From: Methylocapsa sp. S129
GTDB lineage: Bacteria; Pseudomonadota; Alphaproteobacteria; Rhizobiales; Beijerinckiaceae
Length of the DNA stretch: 64,000 nt
Direction: 5' to 3'
NCBI RefSeq assembly: GCF_009765995.1
Contig: NZ_LMUI01000011.1
Location: 1-64,000 of the forward strand
The notes beneath the pieces were generated by a model. The model had not been told where the DNA came from. It did no database searches and was given only the letters and a program-made list of their open reading frames with translations. Of this stretch, positions 1 through 10,073 are shown piece by piece (within the stretch, counting starts at the first letter, position 1; every line of letters begins with the position of its first letter). Made by a program: the position numbers and the translations under genes.

Positions 1-104
1 CCCGCAACAAAAGGCGCTTGAATCACACATCGACCCTAATGGGAATCACTCGTGTGAATGCCGTAGCGCGAAGCGGGAGAAGGGTTTGCCGCGCCTACCT
101 CAGC

Positions 105-3100
105 TCACGAGCACCCCGTCGTCCCCCCGCACGTATCGCACTTCAGGCACGTCCCGTTGCGCACCATCGTAAAGTTGCCGCACTCAGGACACGCCTCGCC
201 GACGTACCCTTTCATCCGCGCTTGCGCGCGCTTGTCGGCCTCGCTCTCGCGCGCGGTCGGCGCCGGGGCGGCGAAGGCGACGCCGCCGAGCGTCGCGGGC
301 GCCTCATCCACGTAGCTCGCGACATCGCCCTTCAGCGCCGTCGCGCCTTGCGTCGCATAGCCATAGGCCCCTGCCCCGCCATGGCCTTGCACGACAGCGG
401 CTTCCCCGCCGGCGCCGCCTTGCACCAGCATCAGCTTGTCCGTCTTCGAGCGCACCAGACCTCTGGAGACGACAGAGGCGCGGGGGGCGGCGCCTTCGGG
501 CGCCTTGCTTTGGTCGACGCCGCCGCCAAGCGCGTCATGGGCGAGGTCTTCGGGGACGACATGGGCGAGGTCGTTGCGGCCGAGGTACGAGATCGCGAGT
601 TCCCGGAAGACATAATCGAGAATCGAGGTCGCGTTCTTGATCGCGTCATTGCCCTGCACGAGGCCGGCCGGCTCGAAGCGCGTGAAGGTGAAGGCCTCGA
701 CATATTCCTCGAGCGGCACGCCGTACTGAAGCCCGAGCGAAATCGCAATCGCGAAATTGTTCATCAACGAGCGGAAGGCGGCGCCTTCCTTGTGCATGTC
801 GATGAAGATTTCGCCAAGGCGCCCATCTTCATATTCGCCAGTGTGCAGATAGACCTTGTGGCCGCCGACGGTGGCCTTCTGGATGTAGCTCTTGCGGCGG
901 TTGGGCAGGCGCTCGCGCTCGCGCTGGCGCTCGACGCGCTCGATGATGCGCTCGACGATTCGCTCCGCCACCGCCGCCGCGCGGGCCGGCGTATTGGCGG
1001 CGACGATCGCCTCGACGGCGTCGATATCCTCCTCGTCGTCGTTCTCGATGAGTTGCGAGTTCAGCGGCTGCGACAGTTTCGAGCCGTCGCGATAGAGCGC
1101 ATTGGCTTTGAGGCCAAGGCGCCAGGACAGCATATAGGCGTCCTTGCAATCCTCGACGCCCGCGTCATTGGGCATGTTGATCGTCTTGGAGATCGCGCCC
1201 GAAATGAACGGCTGCGAGGCCGCCATCATGCGGATGTGGCTCGCCACCGAGAGATAGCGCTTGCCGGTGCGTCCGCACGGATTGGCGCAATCGAACACGC
1301 TATAATGTTCGGCCTTCAGATGCGGCGCGCCTTCCACCGTCATCGCGCCGCAGACATGGATATTGGCGGCGTCGATCTCTTGCTTGGAATAGCCGAGCGT
1401 TGAGAGCAGGTCGAAGCCCGGCTCCTCGATTTTTTCGGCGGGGATTTTCAGCGCGCCGGTGAGGAAATCGGCGCCGAGCGTCCATTTGTTGAAGACGAAG
1501 CGCAGGTCGAAGGCGCCGGCGAGCGCGGCATCGACTTTCGCCAGCGCGGCGGCGTCAAAACCCTTGGCGCGCAAAGTCGCGTGGTTGATGCCCGGCGCCT
1601 GGCCGAGCGAGGCATGGCCGACGGCATAGGCCTCGATCTCGGCGATATGAGACTCGTGGTAACCGAGCGCGCGCAAGGCCTCAGGGACGGCGCGGTTGAT
1701 GATCTTGAAATAACCGCCGCCCGCCAGCTTCTTGTGCTTGACCAGAGCGAAATCGGGCTCGATGCCGGTGGTGTCGCAATCCATCACGAGGCCGATCGTG
1801 CCGGTGGGCGCGACGACCGAGACCTGCGCATTGCGATAGCCGTGCTGCTCGCCCTGAGCGAGCGCCTCGCGCCAGACGCGGCGCGACGCTTCGGACAGAC
1901 CAACCCAGGCGATTCCCGCCTTTTCGAGCGAGGAATGATCGAGCGGCGTCGGCGCGACCGCGAGCGCTTCATAGCCGGCGGCCTCGCCGTCGGCGGCGCG
2001 CGCGTGGTTGCGGATGACGCGCAACATCTGCGCGGCGTTGGGCTTGTGGCCGGGGAAGGCGCCAAGTTCGGCGGCCATTTCGGCCGAGGCGGCATAAGCG
2101 CCGCCGGTCATGATGGCGGAAAGCGCGCCGCAGATCGCGCGGCCCTCTTCGCTGTCATAGGCGATGCCGCAGGACATCAGGAGGCCGCCGATATTGGCGA
2201 AGCCGAGGCCGAGCGTGCGGTAATCGTAAGAATTGCGCGCGATTTCCTTGGAGGGGAACTGCGCCATCGTCACCGAGATTTCGAGCACGATCGTCCACAG
2301 CCGCACGGCATGTTCATACGAGCCGACATCGAACGTGCGCGTGTCGGGGTCGCGGAACTGCAGCAGGTTCAGCGAAGCCAGATTGCAGGCGGTGTCGTCG
2401 AGGAACATATATTCCGAGCACGGATTGCTCGCGCGGATTGGGCCGGAAGCCGGGCAAGTATGCCAGTCGTTGATCGTCGTGTGATATTGCAGGCCGGGAT
2501 CGGCGGAGGCCCAGGCGGCATAGCCGATCTTTTCCCACAGGTCTTTTGCTTTCAGGGTCTTGTGGATCTTGCCGTCGAGCCGGCGCGTCAGGTTCCAGTC
2601 GCTGTCCGCCTCCACCGCCTGCAGGAAGCCGTCGGTGACGCGCACCGAATTGTTGGAATTCTGGCCCGCGACGGTCAGGTACGCCTCCGAATCCCAATCG
2701 GTATCGTAAATGTCGAAATCGAGATTCGTATAGCCCTGCTTGGCGAACTGGATGATGCGCTTGATCATGCCATCGGGCACGTCATTGCGGCGCGCGGCTT
2801 TCACTTCGCGTTTCAGCGCGGGGTTCATCTCGACCGTGAAGCAATCGTCGCCCGAGCCCTCGCAATTGACGCAGGCTTTGAGAATTGCTTTCAGATGGCG
2901 CTTGACGATCTTGGAGCCGGTGACGAGGGCGGCGACTTTCTGCTCCTCCTTCACCTTCCAGTCGATATAGGCCTCGATATCGGGGTGATCGACATCGACC
3001 ACGACCATTTTGGCGGCGCGCCGCGTCGTGCCCCCCGACTTGATCGCGCCCGCCGCGCGGTCGCCGATCTTGAGGAAGGACATCAGGCCGCTGGAGCGCC

Positions 3101-3845
3101 CGCCGCCCGAAAGCTTCTCATTCTCGCCGCGCAACGCCGAGAAATTCGAGCCGGTGCCCGAGCCATATTTGAACAGGCGCGCCTCGCGCACCCACAGATC
3201 CATAATGCCGCCCTCGTTGACGAGATCGTCGGCGACCGACTGGATGAAACAGGCATGCGGCTGCGGGTGCTCGTAGGAGGACTTCGACTTGGTCAGCTTG
3301 CCCGTTTCGAAGTCGACGTAATAATGGCCCTGCCCCGGCCCATCGATTCCATAGGCCCAGTGCAGGCCGGTGTTGAACCATTGCGGGGAATTGGGCGCCG
3401 CCATCTGGCGCGCCAGCATGAAGCGCATTTCGTCATAGAAAGCCTGCGCGTCTTCTTCCGTCTTGAAATATTTGCCCTTCCAACCCCAATAGGTCCAGGC
3501 GCCGGCGAGCCGGTCGAACACTTGTTGCGCCGAAGTCTCCGAGCCGTAGCGCTCCGCCTTGGGCAGCAGGTCAAGCGCCGCCTCGTCGGGGATCGAGCGC
3601 CACAGGAACGAGGGCACGGAATTTTCTTCGACGCGCTTCAGCCGCGCCGGGATTCCCGCCTTGCGGAAATATTTCTGGGCGAGCACGTCGGCCGCCACCT
3701 GGCTCCAGCTCGCGGGCACCTCGATATTGTCGAGGGAGAACACGATCGAGCCGTCCGGATTGCGGATCTCGCTCTTCGTCTTCTGAAATTCGATCAAGGC
3801 ATAGGGTGAAACATTGGCCTTGGTGTAGCGCCGCTCGATCCGCAT
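105..3845 (-). CDS. nrdJ: Vitamin B12-dependent (class II) ribonucleoside-diphosphate reductase
   Basis: Reduces ribonucleotides to deoxyribonucleotides with adenosylcobalamin, so it needs no oxygen-dependent radical centre. The 1246-residue protein has the class II signature: finger-loop NPCSE with the presumed thiyl Cys476, Cys487 in [11 protein letters not shown] eleven residues later, and Cys199 in PHACF as the other redox cysteine. This 11-residue spacing matches the characterised Thermotoga enzyme. A phosphate-binding PTGTIGL motif follows. The C-terminus is a Cys4-type zinc ribbon (CPECG...[13 protein letters not shown]) that probably helps re-reduce the active site. The length is normal for the large alphaproteobacterial form. 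A sigma70-like promoter and NrdR-like boxes lie upstream, and the gene is transcribed alone. Confidence 0.97.
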   Translation of the reverse strand: MRIERRYTKANVSPYALIEFQKTKSEIRNPDGSIVFSLDNIEVPASWSQVAADVLAQKYFRKAGIPARLKRVEENSVPSFLWRSIPDEAALDLLPKAERYGSETSAQQVFDRLAGAWTYWGWKGKYFKTEEDAQAFYDEMRFMLARQMAAPNSPQWFNTGLHWAYGIDGPGQGHYYVDFETGKLTKSKSSYEHPQPHACFIQSVADDLVNEGGIMDLWVREARLFKYGSGTGSNFSALRGENEKLSGGGRSSGLMSFLKIGDRAAGAIKSGGTTRRAAKMVVVDVDHPDIEAYIDWKVKEEQKVAALVTGSKIVKRHLKAILKACVNCEGSGDDCFTVEMNPALKREVKAARRNDVPDGMIKRIIQFAKQGYTNLDFDIYDTDWDSEAYLTVAGQNSNNSVRVTDGFLQAVEADSDWNLTRRLDGKIHKTLKAKDLWEKIGYAAWASADPGLQYHTTINDWHTCPASGPIRASNPCSEYMFLDDTACNLASLNLLQFRDPDTRTFDVGSYEHAVRLWTIVLEISVTMAQFPSKEIARNSYDYRTLGLGFANIGGLLMSCGIAYDSEEGRAICGALSAIMTGGAYAASAEMAAELGAFPGHKPNAAQMLRVIRNHARAADGEAAGYEALAVAPTPLDHSSLEKAGIAWVGLSEASRRVWREALAQGEQHGYRNAQVSVVAPTGTIGLVMDCDTTGIEPDFALVKHKKLAGGGYFKIINRAVPEALRALGYHESHIAEIEAYAVGHASLGQAPGINHATLRAKGFDAAALAKVDAALAGAFDLRFVFNKWTLGADFLTGALKIPAEKIEEPGFDLLSTLGYSKQEIDAANIHVCGAMTVEGAPHLKAEHYSVFDCANPCGRTGKRYLSVASHIRMMAASQPFISGAISKTINMPNDAGVEDCKDAYMLSWRLGLKANALYRDGSKLSQPLNSQLIENDDEEDIDAVEAIVAANTPARAAAVAERIVERIIERVERQRERERLPNRRKSYIQKATVGGHKVYLHTGEYEDGRLGEIFIDMHKEGAAFRSLMNNFAIAISLGLQYGVPLEEYVEAFTFTRFEPAGLVQGNDAIKNATSILDYVFRELAISYLGRNDLAHVVPEDLAHDALGGGVDQSKAPEGAAPRASVVSRGLVRSKTDKLMLVQGGAGGEAAVVQGHGGAGAYGYATQGATALKGDVASYVDEAPATLGGVAFAAPAPTARESEADKRAQARMKGYVGEACPECGNFTMVRNGTCLKCDTCGGTTGCS

Positions 3846-3982
3846 CTCTTCATTCCCAGTTTGGCGGACGCAAGTCCGCTATGACCGCAATGCGGCCCCC
3901 CGATTTCCAGATATGACCTGTCTAGACATGCTCAAGCCGCATGCGGCGGCCACCCGTTCCCGCAGCTCTTCAAGCGGAGGAA

Positions 3983-4011
3983 AGATTACGCCTTTGTGAC
4001 GAAATCGTCAA
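3983..4011 (-). promoter_or_regulatory. Predicted sigma70-type promoter of nrdJ
   Basis: On the minus strand a -35 element TTGACG (4011-4006) and a -10 element TAATCT (3988-3983) are separated by exactly 17 bp. This would start transcription near 3976, about 130 nt before the nrdJ ATG. The -35 overlaps the proximal NrdR-like box. This is a sequence prediction only. Confidence 0.6.
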
Positions 4012-4021
4012 TCCCTTGTGG
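4006..4021. promoter_or_regulatory. Degenerate proximal NrdR-like box
   Basis: CGTCAATCCCTTGTGG shares 9 of 16 positions with the stronger box at 4037-4052 and begins exactly 31 bp from it. This is about three helical turns and is typical of tandem NrdR sites. It overlaps the predicted nrdJ -35, which fits repression. The half-site facing the gene is weak. Confidence 0.45.
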
Positions 4022-4036
4022 CGACAATATCGTCTG

Positions 4037-4052
4037 ACACAAGATATTGTGG
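4037..4052. promoter_or_regulatory. NrdR-box-like palindrome upstream of nrdJ
   Basis: ACACAAGATATTGTGG is close to the known NrdR consensus (ACACWATATATWGTGT type). It lies 31 bp from a second, weaker copy that overlaps the nrdJ promoter. NrdR is the ATP/dATP-sensing repressor of ribonucleotide reductase genes, so position and spacing both support nrdJ as its target. Confidence 0.65.
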
Positions 4053-4253
4053 ACGAAAATGTATAACACGGAATTAACGCTCGGCTCAGGTTGACAGGAT
4101 CGGACGAGTCGGCTCGCCAGCGCAAGCCCGAAATTTTGTTGCCCACGATTCCTCGCCCCGGCGCACGGCGCGCGGCGAATTGCGCGCTGGACAGCCTCGC
4201 CGCGCCTCGTCATAGTCCCGCGCGAAACGATGAAACGCCCTGGGAATAGACCC

Positions 4254-4664
4254 ATGAAACAATTCTTTTTGCGGTTCTTCACCTGGTGGAGCGGGGCGAC
4301 GCTGAACACGTTGTTTTATACGCGCCGCCATGGCGAATTGGTCGGCCAGGACGAATTCGGCAATCAATATTATATGACGCGCGGCGGCGCGGTCGACCCG
4401 GCGCTTGGATTCGTGCGGCGCTGGGTGATTTACAACGGCCAGTCGGAGGCCTCGATGACGCCGCCCGGCTGGAATGGCTGGCTGCATCACACCGTCGACA
4501 CGCCTCCGACCAAGGAAGATTATCGCCCCCGCGACTGGCAGCTTCCACATCTGGGCAATCGCACGGGAACGCCGTTCGCCTATCGTCCGGCCGGCTCGAC
4601 GATGAACACCGGCGAGCACGAGCCCTCTGAGGGCGATTATCACGCCTGGACGCCGGGCGGCTGA
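4254..4664 (+). CDS. NADH:ubiquinone oxidoreductase accessory subunit, NDUFA12 family
   Basis: A 136-residue homologue of the mitochondrial complex I accessory subunit NDUFA12 (B17.2), which in Alphaproteobacteria sits on the peripheral arm of respiratory complex I. Family features are the N-terminal FFTWWSGATLNTLFYTRR segment, GELVGQDEFGNQYY, the RRWVIYNG core and the PPGWNGWLHH motif. The chosen ATG begins MKQFFLRF, as is usual in the family; an in-frame ATG eight codons earlier (4230) is possible. DUF2155 follows 106 bp downstream. As I recall, these two genes are often next to aat in related genomes, whereas here aat is at 17.1 kb. Confidence 0.93.
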   Translation: MKQFFLRFFTWWSGATLNTLFYTRRHGELVGQDEFGNQYYMTRGGAVDPALGFVRRWVIYNGQSEASMTPPGWNGWLHHTVDTPPTKEDYRPRDWQLPHLGNRTGTPFAYRPAGSTMNTGEHEPSEGDYHAWTPGG

Positions 4665-4770
4665 GGGGCGGCTCCAGACCCTCGCGCGCCTTCATTTGGC
4701 CCCGCTTTGTCCAGATAGAGGCGCGTGCTATGGGGCGCGGGGTTCAGTGGCGGCGAGTTCGAATCAAACA

Positions 4771-5451
4771 ATGAACGCGAAAACGCGCGGCCGCGCCGCC
4801 TCAATCGTCCTGGGCGCCCTGCTCGCCGCTTTGCCGCTCGCAATCGGTTCCGCCCGAGCCGACAAGATCAAGCATCCGACCGCCGTTTTCGAAGGCCTCG
4901 ACAAGATCACCGGGCGAATCATTTCGTTCGAGGCGGCGATCGACGAAACCGTGCAATTCGGTTCGCTGCAGATCACGCCGCGCGTCTGCTATACGCGGCC
5001 GCCGACCGAAGCGCCGCGGACGGATGTCTTTGTCGAAGTCGACGAAGTCACCGAGAAAAAAACCTACGACCGCATTTTCAGCGGCTGGATGTTCGCGGCG
5101 AGCCCCGGCCTGCACGGCATCGAGCATCCGGTCTACGATATCTGGCTGACCGACTGCAAAGGCGGAACGCAGATCATCCACGAAGCGCCCGAAGTCGCCG
5201 ACGCGCCCGATTCGGCGCCGACCGACGCCGATCCGGCCAATGCGTCGACCGATCCCAAGATCGCGCCTGCTCCCGCTCCCGCGCCCAAAAAGCGCAAGCC
5301 GCCGCCCAAACCGATCGACTCGGTCCTGCCGCCGAGCCCGCTCGATCTTAACAATGCCCCGCCGATCGCGCCTTCGCAGCGCGGCGGCATCATCCGGCGC
5401 TTCTTCCCGACCGACGACCCGCCGATTCCGCCGGGCAATGTGGGGCAGTGA
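4771..5451 (+). CDS. DUF2155 domain-containing exported protein
   Basis: A 226-residue protein with an N-terminal signal peptide (basic MNAKTRGR, then a hydrophobic stretch to about residue 30, cleavage near ARA-D). A DUF2155 domain follows (about residues 35-125), containing DKITGRI, ITPRVCYTRPP and the closing GIEHPVYDIWLTDC. The two conserved cysteines could form a disulfide in the periplasm. The C-terminal third is Pro/Ala-rich and probably disordered. The family function is unknown. An in-frame ATG at 4696 would precede the signal peptide and is disfavoured. The gene converges with the aldo/keto reductase, leaving 25 bp. Confidence 0.88.
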   Translation: MNAKTRGRAASIVLGALLAALPLAIGSARADKIKHPTAVFEGLDKITGRIISFEAAIDETVQFGSLQITPRVCYTRPPTEAPRTDVFVEVDEVTEKKTYDRIFSGWMFAASPGLHGIEHPVYDIWLTDCKGGTQIIHEAPEVADAPDSAPTDADPANASTDPKIAPAPAPAPKKRKPPPKPIDSVLPPSPLDLNNAPPIAPSQRGGIIRRFFPTDDPPIPPGNVGQ

Positions 5452-5476
5452 GCGGGCTTACGCCTAGACGCGTTGG

Positions 5477-6550
5477 TCATGTTCTGGGGGCGATCTTCAC
5501 ATCGCCGAATATGACGCCCCGCGTCATCGGGCGCGCCAGGAATTCGTGAGGAAAGCCGAGACTGATCGCGCTCGCAGCGTCGAGACGCGCACGCTGATCG
5601 TCGGTCATCGCCACTTCAAGCGCGCCAAGATTGTCCTCAAGCTGCGCCAATGTCCTGGCTCCCATGATCGGTGACGCAACCGCCGGATTGAGGAGCGTCC
5701 AGGCGAGCGCCACCTGCGAGGGCGTCCTGCCGGTCTCCGCCGCCACCGCTTTGACCACCTCGGCGATCGCGAGTCCCCGCTCGCTCAGCCCGCCATTGGC
5801 GGCGGCGATATTCTTGCGCGTGCCAACGGCGTCGGCGCTTCCCCCGCCATGGTCGAGATCGGCCTTACTGTATTTGCCGGCCAGCACGCCGCTCGCCAGC
5901 GGCGACCACGGAATCACGCCGAGGCCCATTTCGCGCGCCATCGGGATGAGATCGCGCTCCACCGTGCGCTCGATCAGGCTGTATTCGACCTGCAAGGCGA
6001 TAAGCGGCGACCAGCCGCGCAGGTCGGCGATCGCCTGCATGCGCGAGACCTGCCAGGCCGGCGTATCGGAAATGCCGATATAGACGACTTTGCCGGCGCG
6101 CACGAGATCGTCCATCGCGCGCAGCACCTCCTCGACCGGCGTCGTGAAGTCCCAGGCGTGGAGATAGAGAAGATCAATGTAGTCGGTCTTGAGCCGATCG
6201 AGGCTTGCCTCGACGGAGCGCACCATGCTCTTGCGGTGATTGCCGCCGGAATTCGGATCGCCGGGCCGTGAGGTCAGCGTGTATTTGGTGGCGATGACCA
6301 ATCGCTCTCGCCGGTCGCCCGTAAATTCGCCGATGAAGCGCTCCGACGTTCCGTTCGTATAATGATTGGCCGTGTCGATGAAGTTGCCGCCGCGATCGAC
6401 ATAGGCGTCGAAAATGCGGCGCGCTTCGCGCGCGTCCGAACCCCAGCCCCAGTCCATGCCGAACGTCATGGCGCCGAGCGCCAGCGGCGAAACCCGAAGG
6501 CCCGAACGACCCAGAAGGCGGTAAGCGTTCAGGGAAAGTGCGTTGTTCAT
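5477..6550 (-). CDS. Aldo/keto reductase
   Basis: A 357-residue NADPH-dependent aldo/keto reductase (TIM barrel) of the YajO/YghZ-like branch. The catalytic tetrad is visible as Asp59 and Tyr64 (FIDTANHY), Lys89 (IATKYT) and His131 (LYLHAWD). The cofactor end carries SPLASGVLAGKY. The start is set at MNNALSLNAYRLLG, because the 19 codons upstream have no family match and would run into the divergent regulator's promoter. The gene is divergent from a LysR regulator with a 98-bp gap, the classic arrangement for control of the enzyme by its neighbour. The natural substrate cannot be told. Confidence 0.9.
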   Translation of the reverse strand: MNNALSLNAYRLLGRSGLRVSPLALGAMTFGMDWGWGSDAREARRIFDAYVDRGGNFIDTANHYTNGTSERFIGEFTGDRRERLVIATKYTLTSRPGDPNSGGNHRKSMVRSVEASLDRLKTDYIDLLYLHAWDFTTPVEEVLRAMDDLVRAGKVVYIGISDTPAWQVSRMQAIADLRGWSPLIALQVEYSLIERTVERDLIPMAREMGLGVIPWSPLASGVLAGKYSKADLDHGGGSADAVGTRKNIAAANGGLSERGLAIAEVVKAVAAETGRTPSQVALAWTLLNPAVASPIMGARTLAQLEDNLGALEVAMTDDQRARLDAASAISLGFPHEFLARPMTRGVIFGDVKIAPRT

Positions 6551-6648
6551 GGAACCATCTCCTGCGGTTGACGCCACCAAGATGGCCTTCTGGCATTCTT
6601 TCCTCAATCCGATATGATCTGCATAAGCTATTTAGAAACGAGTACAGA

Positions 6649-7614
6649 ATGCGCGGCAGCGACTATGCCGAGATGCGGGCCTTCGCCGCCATTATCGAAT
6701 ATGGCGGCTTCGCCCGCGCCGCCTCTCATCTGGGCGTCTCGCCTTCGGCGCTGAGTCAGACCATCCGCGGCCTGGAGGAGCGGCTTGGCGTCCGGTTGCT
6801 CAATCGGACCACCCGCAGCGTGGCGCCGAGCGAGGCGGGGGCGAGATTTCTCTCACGTCTCCTTCCCGCACTCGCCGATCTCGATTCGGCCATCGCCGAC
6901 GTAAGCACGTTACGCGACGCGCCGTCGGGCTCTCTTCGCATCAACGCGCCGCGCATCGCGGCCGTTCATTATCTCGCGCCGCTGATCGGCCCGTTCCTTG
7001 AGGCCTATCCCGACATTACGCTCGACATTGTCGCCGACGACAGGCTGGTCGACATCGTTGCGAGCCGTTTCGACGCGGGCGTCAGGCTGGGCGAAATGGT
7101 GGAGAAGGACATGGTCGCCGTAAAATTTGGCGGCGACAGGGAAATGATGGTCGTCGCCGCGCCCGCCTATCTCGATCGCTTGGGCGCGCCCGAAACGCCG
7201 CGCGACCTGCGGCGCCACCGCTGCATCAATTTGCGCTGGCCGACCGATCTCAGCCTCTATCGCTGGGAGTTCGAGCGCGACGGGGAGAAGCTAGAGGCAA
7301 TGGTGGAGGGCCCCCTCATCGTCAACGAGCCGGACGTCGCAATCCAAGCCGTCCTTGACGGCGTCGGCGTCGCCTATCTCTTCGACCATCAGGTCCGGCC
7401 CCTGATCGCGGCCGGGAAGTTGACGCATCTCCTCAAAGAATGGTCGCCGGCCTTTCCGGGTTTCTATCTCTACTATCCCAGCCGGCGCCAAATGCTCCCG
7501 GCGCTGCGCGCCTTCATAGATTTTATCAGCCGACCCTCCGGAAAAGAGCTGACGAACAGAATCAGGTCGAACAGTCTCATGCCTGTTCCGGCCCATAGGG
7601 CGGACGCGGAATAG
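6649..7614 (+). CDS. LysR-family transcriptional regulator
   Basis: A 321-residue regulator. The N-terminal winged helix-turn-helix (about residues 5-62) contains GGFARAASHLGVSPSALSQTIRGLEERLGVRLLNRTTR split over its helices. A LysR substrate-binding domain (about 90-290) follows. The ATG at 6649 gives the usual short lead-in to the helix-turn-helix; longer in-frame starts from 6538 overlap the divergent aldo/keto reductase and are rejected. It probably controls that reductase. Its 3' end overlaps the convergent Anbu peptidase gene by 38 bp. Confidence 0.9.
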   Translation: MRGSDYAEMRAFAAIIEYGGFARAASHLGVSPSALSQTIRGLEERLGVRLLNRTTRSVAPSEAGARFLSRLLPALADLDSAIADVSTLRDAPSGSLRINAPRIAAVHYLAPLIGPFLEAYPDITLDIVADDRLVDIVASRFDAGVRLGEMVEKDMVAVKFGGDREMMVVAAPAYLDRLGAPETPRDLRRHRCINLRWPTDLSLYRWEFERDGEKLEAMVEGPLIVNEPDVAIQAVLDGVGVAYLFDHQVRPLIAAGKLTHLLKEWSPAFPGFYLYYPSRRQMLPALRAFIDFISRPSGKELTNRIRSNSLMPVPAHRADAE

Positions 7615-8341
7615 CGGCATGGGCGGCGCGCAGCGCCGCCGACCAGCGCTCGCGCAAATCGCGAAAGTAGGGATCGGACGCCTCGATGCGCGCATCGACC
7701 TCAAAGGCGTGTGTATCGCGCCGCACCAAGGCGATGTCGATCGGCAGGCCGACGCTGAGATTGGATTTCAGCGTCGAATCCATCGAGATCAGGCCGATCT
7801 TCAGCGCGTCATAGAGATCCGTCTTATAATTGACGGCGCGATCGAGGATCGGCTTGCCATATTTATGCTCGCCGAGTTGCAGGAACGGCGCATCGGGCGA
7901 GCATTCGATGAAATTGCCGGCGGAATAGACCATGAAGAGACGCGGCCGCTCCTTGCCGATCTGGCCGCCGATCAGAAACGTCACCTGAAACGCGACGCTC
8001 TCCTGCTGATAGGCGTCGGTGTCGATGCGCCGGACCTGACGCGCCGCCCGGCCGACAAGCTGGGCGACCGCATACATATTGGGGGCCTGGTCGATCGTCG
8101 TCACGCCGGGGGCTTCCGGCCCGGGCGCTTCATGGTTCTCCACACCCTCGGTGAGAAGGTTGATGACATTTTGCGTCGCCGAAAGATTGCCCGCGGTTGC
8201 GATGGCGATCGCATGGCGCCCCTCGCCATGAAACAGATGCAGCTTGCGATAGGTCGAAATGTCGTCAAGCCCCGCATTGGTGCGGGTGTCGGCGATCATG
8301 ACCAGTCCGTCGGCCACGAGAATCCCACAGCAATAAGTCAT
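7577..8341 (-). CDS. Anbu / bacterial proteasome-homologue peptidase
   Basis: A 254-residue Ntn-hydrolase of the Anbu type (COG3484, HslV/20S-beta-like). The start MTYCCGIL exposes Thr2 as N-terminal nucleophile after Met removal. Asp18 (IADTRTNAG) and Lys33 (YRKLHLF) supply the remaining active-site residues, so this ATG is required rather than the upstream in-frame one at 8404. In known Anbu loci this gene follows circularly permuted ATP-grasp, alpha-E and transglutaminase genes. Here those three lie on the same strand and in the right order, but at 13.6-17.0 kb, with unrelated genes between. The role of Anbu is still poorly defined. Confidence 0.92.
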   Translation of the reverse strand: MTYCCGILVADGLVMIADTRTNAGLDDISTYRKLHLFHGEGRHAIAIATAGNLSATQNVINLLTEGVENHEAPGPEAPGVTTIDQAPNMYAVAQLVGRAARQVRRIDTDAYQQESVAFQVTFLIGGQIGKERPRLFMVYSAGNFIECSPDAPFLQLGEHKYGKPILDRAVNYKTDLYDALKIGLISMDSTLKSNLSVGLPIDIALVRRDTHAFEVDARIEASDPYFRDLRERWSAALRAAHAAIPRPPYGPEQA

Positions 8342-8444
8342 CCGATTCGCTCCCGCCGCGCACGTTAGCCGGATGAGGCGCCCGCGGAAACAGACGCATA
8401 GCATTTATGTGTATGGATCCCGCGACGGCGAAGGCCGTCTGGAT

Positions 8445-9275
8445 TCAATCGCTCCCACGACGATATTGCGAGGGCGCCTGCCCGACCATCGTCTTGAAGT
8501 CGCGCGCAAAATGGGCCTGGTCGAAATAGCCGAGCTCCTGCGCGAAGCGGGTGAGATCGAGGGTTTCGGCGCCGGCAAGGCGAAAAGCCGCCTCATGCAG
8601 GCGAGAGCGGCGGATCGCCCATTTTGGCGAGACCCCGACATAGTCGCTGAACAGGCGCTGGAGCGCGCGCGGGCTGAGATTGAAGGCGACGGCAAGCTGG
8701 TCAATCCTGGTGATGTCCCGATCGGCGTCGATCCTGGAGACGATCCGATTGACGAGATCGGCGTTCGCGTCGGATTCGGGGATATTGCGCCGCAAGATCG
8801 CCTCGGCGGCGGCGACCATGCCTTCGTCGTCGGGCGCGGTGAGAACGCCTGTTTCGGCCTCCGCCCCATCGAGACCATAGATCGGGGCTAATGGCGTCGT
8901 CCGGTCGGTGATCGTGATCAGCGGCGCGCGCAGCAGGCCGCGAAATCCGCCGGGCAGGAATCTCACGCCGAGCACCCTGCCCCGATTTTCCTGGCGATAC
9001 TCAAAGGCGCCGCGCATCACGCCGAAAATCGCGGTGCGCCCGGCGTCGAAAACCAGATTGACGTTGGGATAGGGAAGCGTGCGCTGGAGATGAGGCGGCT
9101 GACCGCATAGATCCCACGCCACAATCCAGTAATGTTCGATAAATCCCGCCAGGTCCTGACCGGGGAGATAGCGCGCCAGCCGGAATTTCTGTTTCGCCAA
9201 AGCCGGGTCCAGGACGCCCTTGGGTTCGGCGGCGACAGTGCGCAAATTCGTTTCCGACGCCGGTTCGATGGGCAT
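8445..9275 (-). CDS. AraC-family transcriptional regulator with DUF6597-type sensor domain
   Basis: A 276-residue protein. The N-terminal part has the LPGQDLAGFIEHYWIVAWDL motif and the FLPGGFRGLL segment typical of the DUF6597-type sensor domain. The C-terminal 100 residues form an AraC double helix-turn-helix, with LAVAFNLSPRALQRLFSDYVGVSPKW and FAQELGYFDQAHFARDFK as the two recognition units. It is divergent from a glutathione S-transferase gene 118 bp away, a plausible target. The ligand is unknown. Confidence 0.88.
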   Translation of the reverse strand: MPIEPASETNLRTVAAEPKGVLDPALAKQKFRLARYLPGQDLAGFIEHYWIVAWDLCGQPPHLQRTLPYPNVNLVFDAGRTAIFGVMRGAFEYRQENRGRVLGVRFLPGGFRGLLRAPLITITDRTTPLAPIYGLDGAEAETGVLTAPDDEGMVAAAEAILRRNIPESDANADLVNRIVSRIDADRDITRIDQLAVAFNLSPRALQRLFSDYVGVSPKWAIRRSRLHEAAFRLAGAETLDLTRFAQELGYFDQAHFARDFKTMVGQAPSQYRRGSD

Positions 9276-9393
9276 GAATCAATCGCCTCTCGCGTCGCGT
9301 TTTTCCAAGGCGGGCAGCCAACAGCGCTCTATAGGCCTCCCGAGCGGTTCGCGGTACGCTTCTTCTCCCAGCCGCGTCAGGAGACGAGCCAGC

Positions 9394-10071
9394 ATGCTTT
9401 CAAACGACCCGATCATTCTGTTCCATTCGCCGCAGTCGCGCTCGGCGGCGACAAGAACCCTGCTCGAAGAACTCGGCGCGCCTTATAGACTTCGCATCCT
9501 CAACATGAAAATGGGCGAGCAACGTCAAGCGCCCTATCTCGCGATCAATCCGCTCGGCAAAGTGCCCGCGATCCATCATCGCGGCGCGCTCGTCACCGAA
9601 CAGGTGGCGATTTTTCTCTATCTCGCGGACCTGTTCCCGGAAATGGGCCTGACGCCTGCGCTAAACGATCCCCGGCGCGGGCCCTACCTGCGTTGGATGG
9701 TCTATTACGCCGCCTGTTACGAACCCGCCCTTGTCGACCGCGCCATGAAGCGCGAGCAAGCCCCGCTCGCCATGTCGCCCTATGGCGCCTTCGACACGAT
9801 GCACGACGCTATCACAGGGCAATTGTCGAAATCGGCTTATTTCCTTGGCGAGGATATCACGGCTGTCGACATTCTATGGGGCCTCGCGTTGAAATGGGGC
9901 GCGATGTTCGGCATCCTGCCGGCAAACGCCATCGTCGCCGATTATGTGAAACGGGTGACCGCGCGACCGGCCTTCGCCAAGGTGGAGGCGATGGACGCCG
10001 AACTCGCCCTTGGGCACGAGGCGGAAAAAGCGCGCGCGGCGGCCGCTGCCCAAGAGGTCGCCCAGCGATAA
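9394..10071 (+). CDS. Glutathione S-transferase family protein
   Basis: A 225-residue protein with the two GST parts: a thioredoxin-like N-terminal domain (about residues 5-80) with the cis-proline loop GKVPAIHH and the glutathione gamma-glutamyl contact region TEQVAIFLYLAD, and an all-helical C-terminal domain. The YFLGEDITAVDILWGLAL segment is the usual N-capping/ITAxD motif of helix 6. The start MLSNDPI at 9394 has an AGGAG-like ribosome site upstream. Longer in-frame starts overlap the divergent AraC gene. It probably detoxifies electrophiles; the substrate is unknown. Confidence 0.9.
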   Translation: MLSNDPIILFHSPQSRSAATRTLLEELGAPYRLRILNMKMGEQRQAPYLAINPLGKVPAIHHRGALVTEQVAIFLYLADLFPEMGLTPALNDPRRGPYLRWMVYYAACYEPALVDRAMKREQAPLAMSPYGAFDTMHDAITGQLSKSAYFLGEDITAVDILWGLALKWGAMFGILPANAIVADYVKRVTARPAFAKVEAMDAELALGHEAEKARAAAAAQEVAQR

Positions 10072-10073
10072 AA

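Noticed and set aside
1581-3809. A 742-codon open frame on the plus strand opposite nrdJ
   Set aside because: It lies wholly antisense to a clear enzyme gene, has no family features and shows the biased composition of high-GC shadow frames. The same applies to 14902-17019 (+) and 39372-41780 (+).
3846-4253. Cobalamin riboswitch upstream of the B12-dependent nrdJ
   Set aside because: No B12-box-like conserved core was seen; the leader instead has a promoter and NrdR-like boxes.
4756-4768. GTTCGAATC, a tRNA T-loop-like sequence
   Set aside because: No acceptor, D-arm or anticodon stem can be formed upstream; it is in the leader of the DUF2155 gene.
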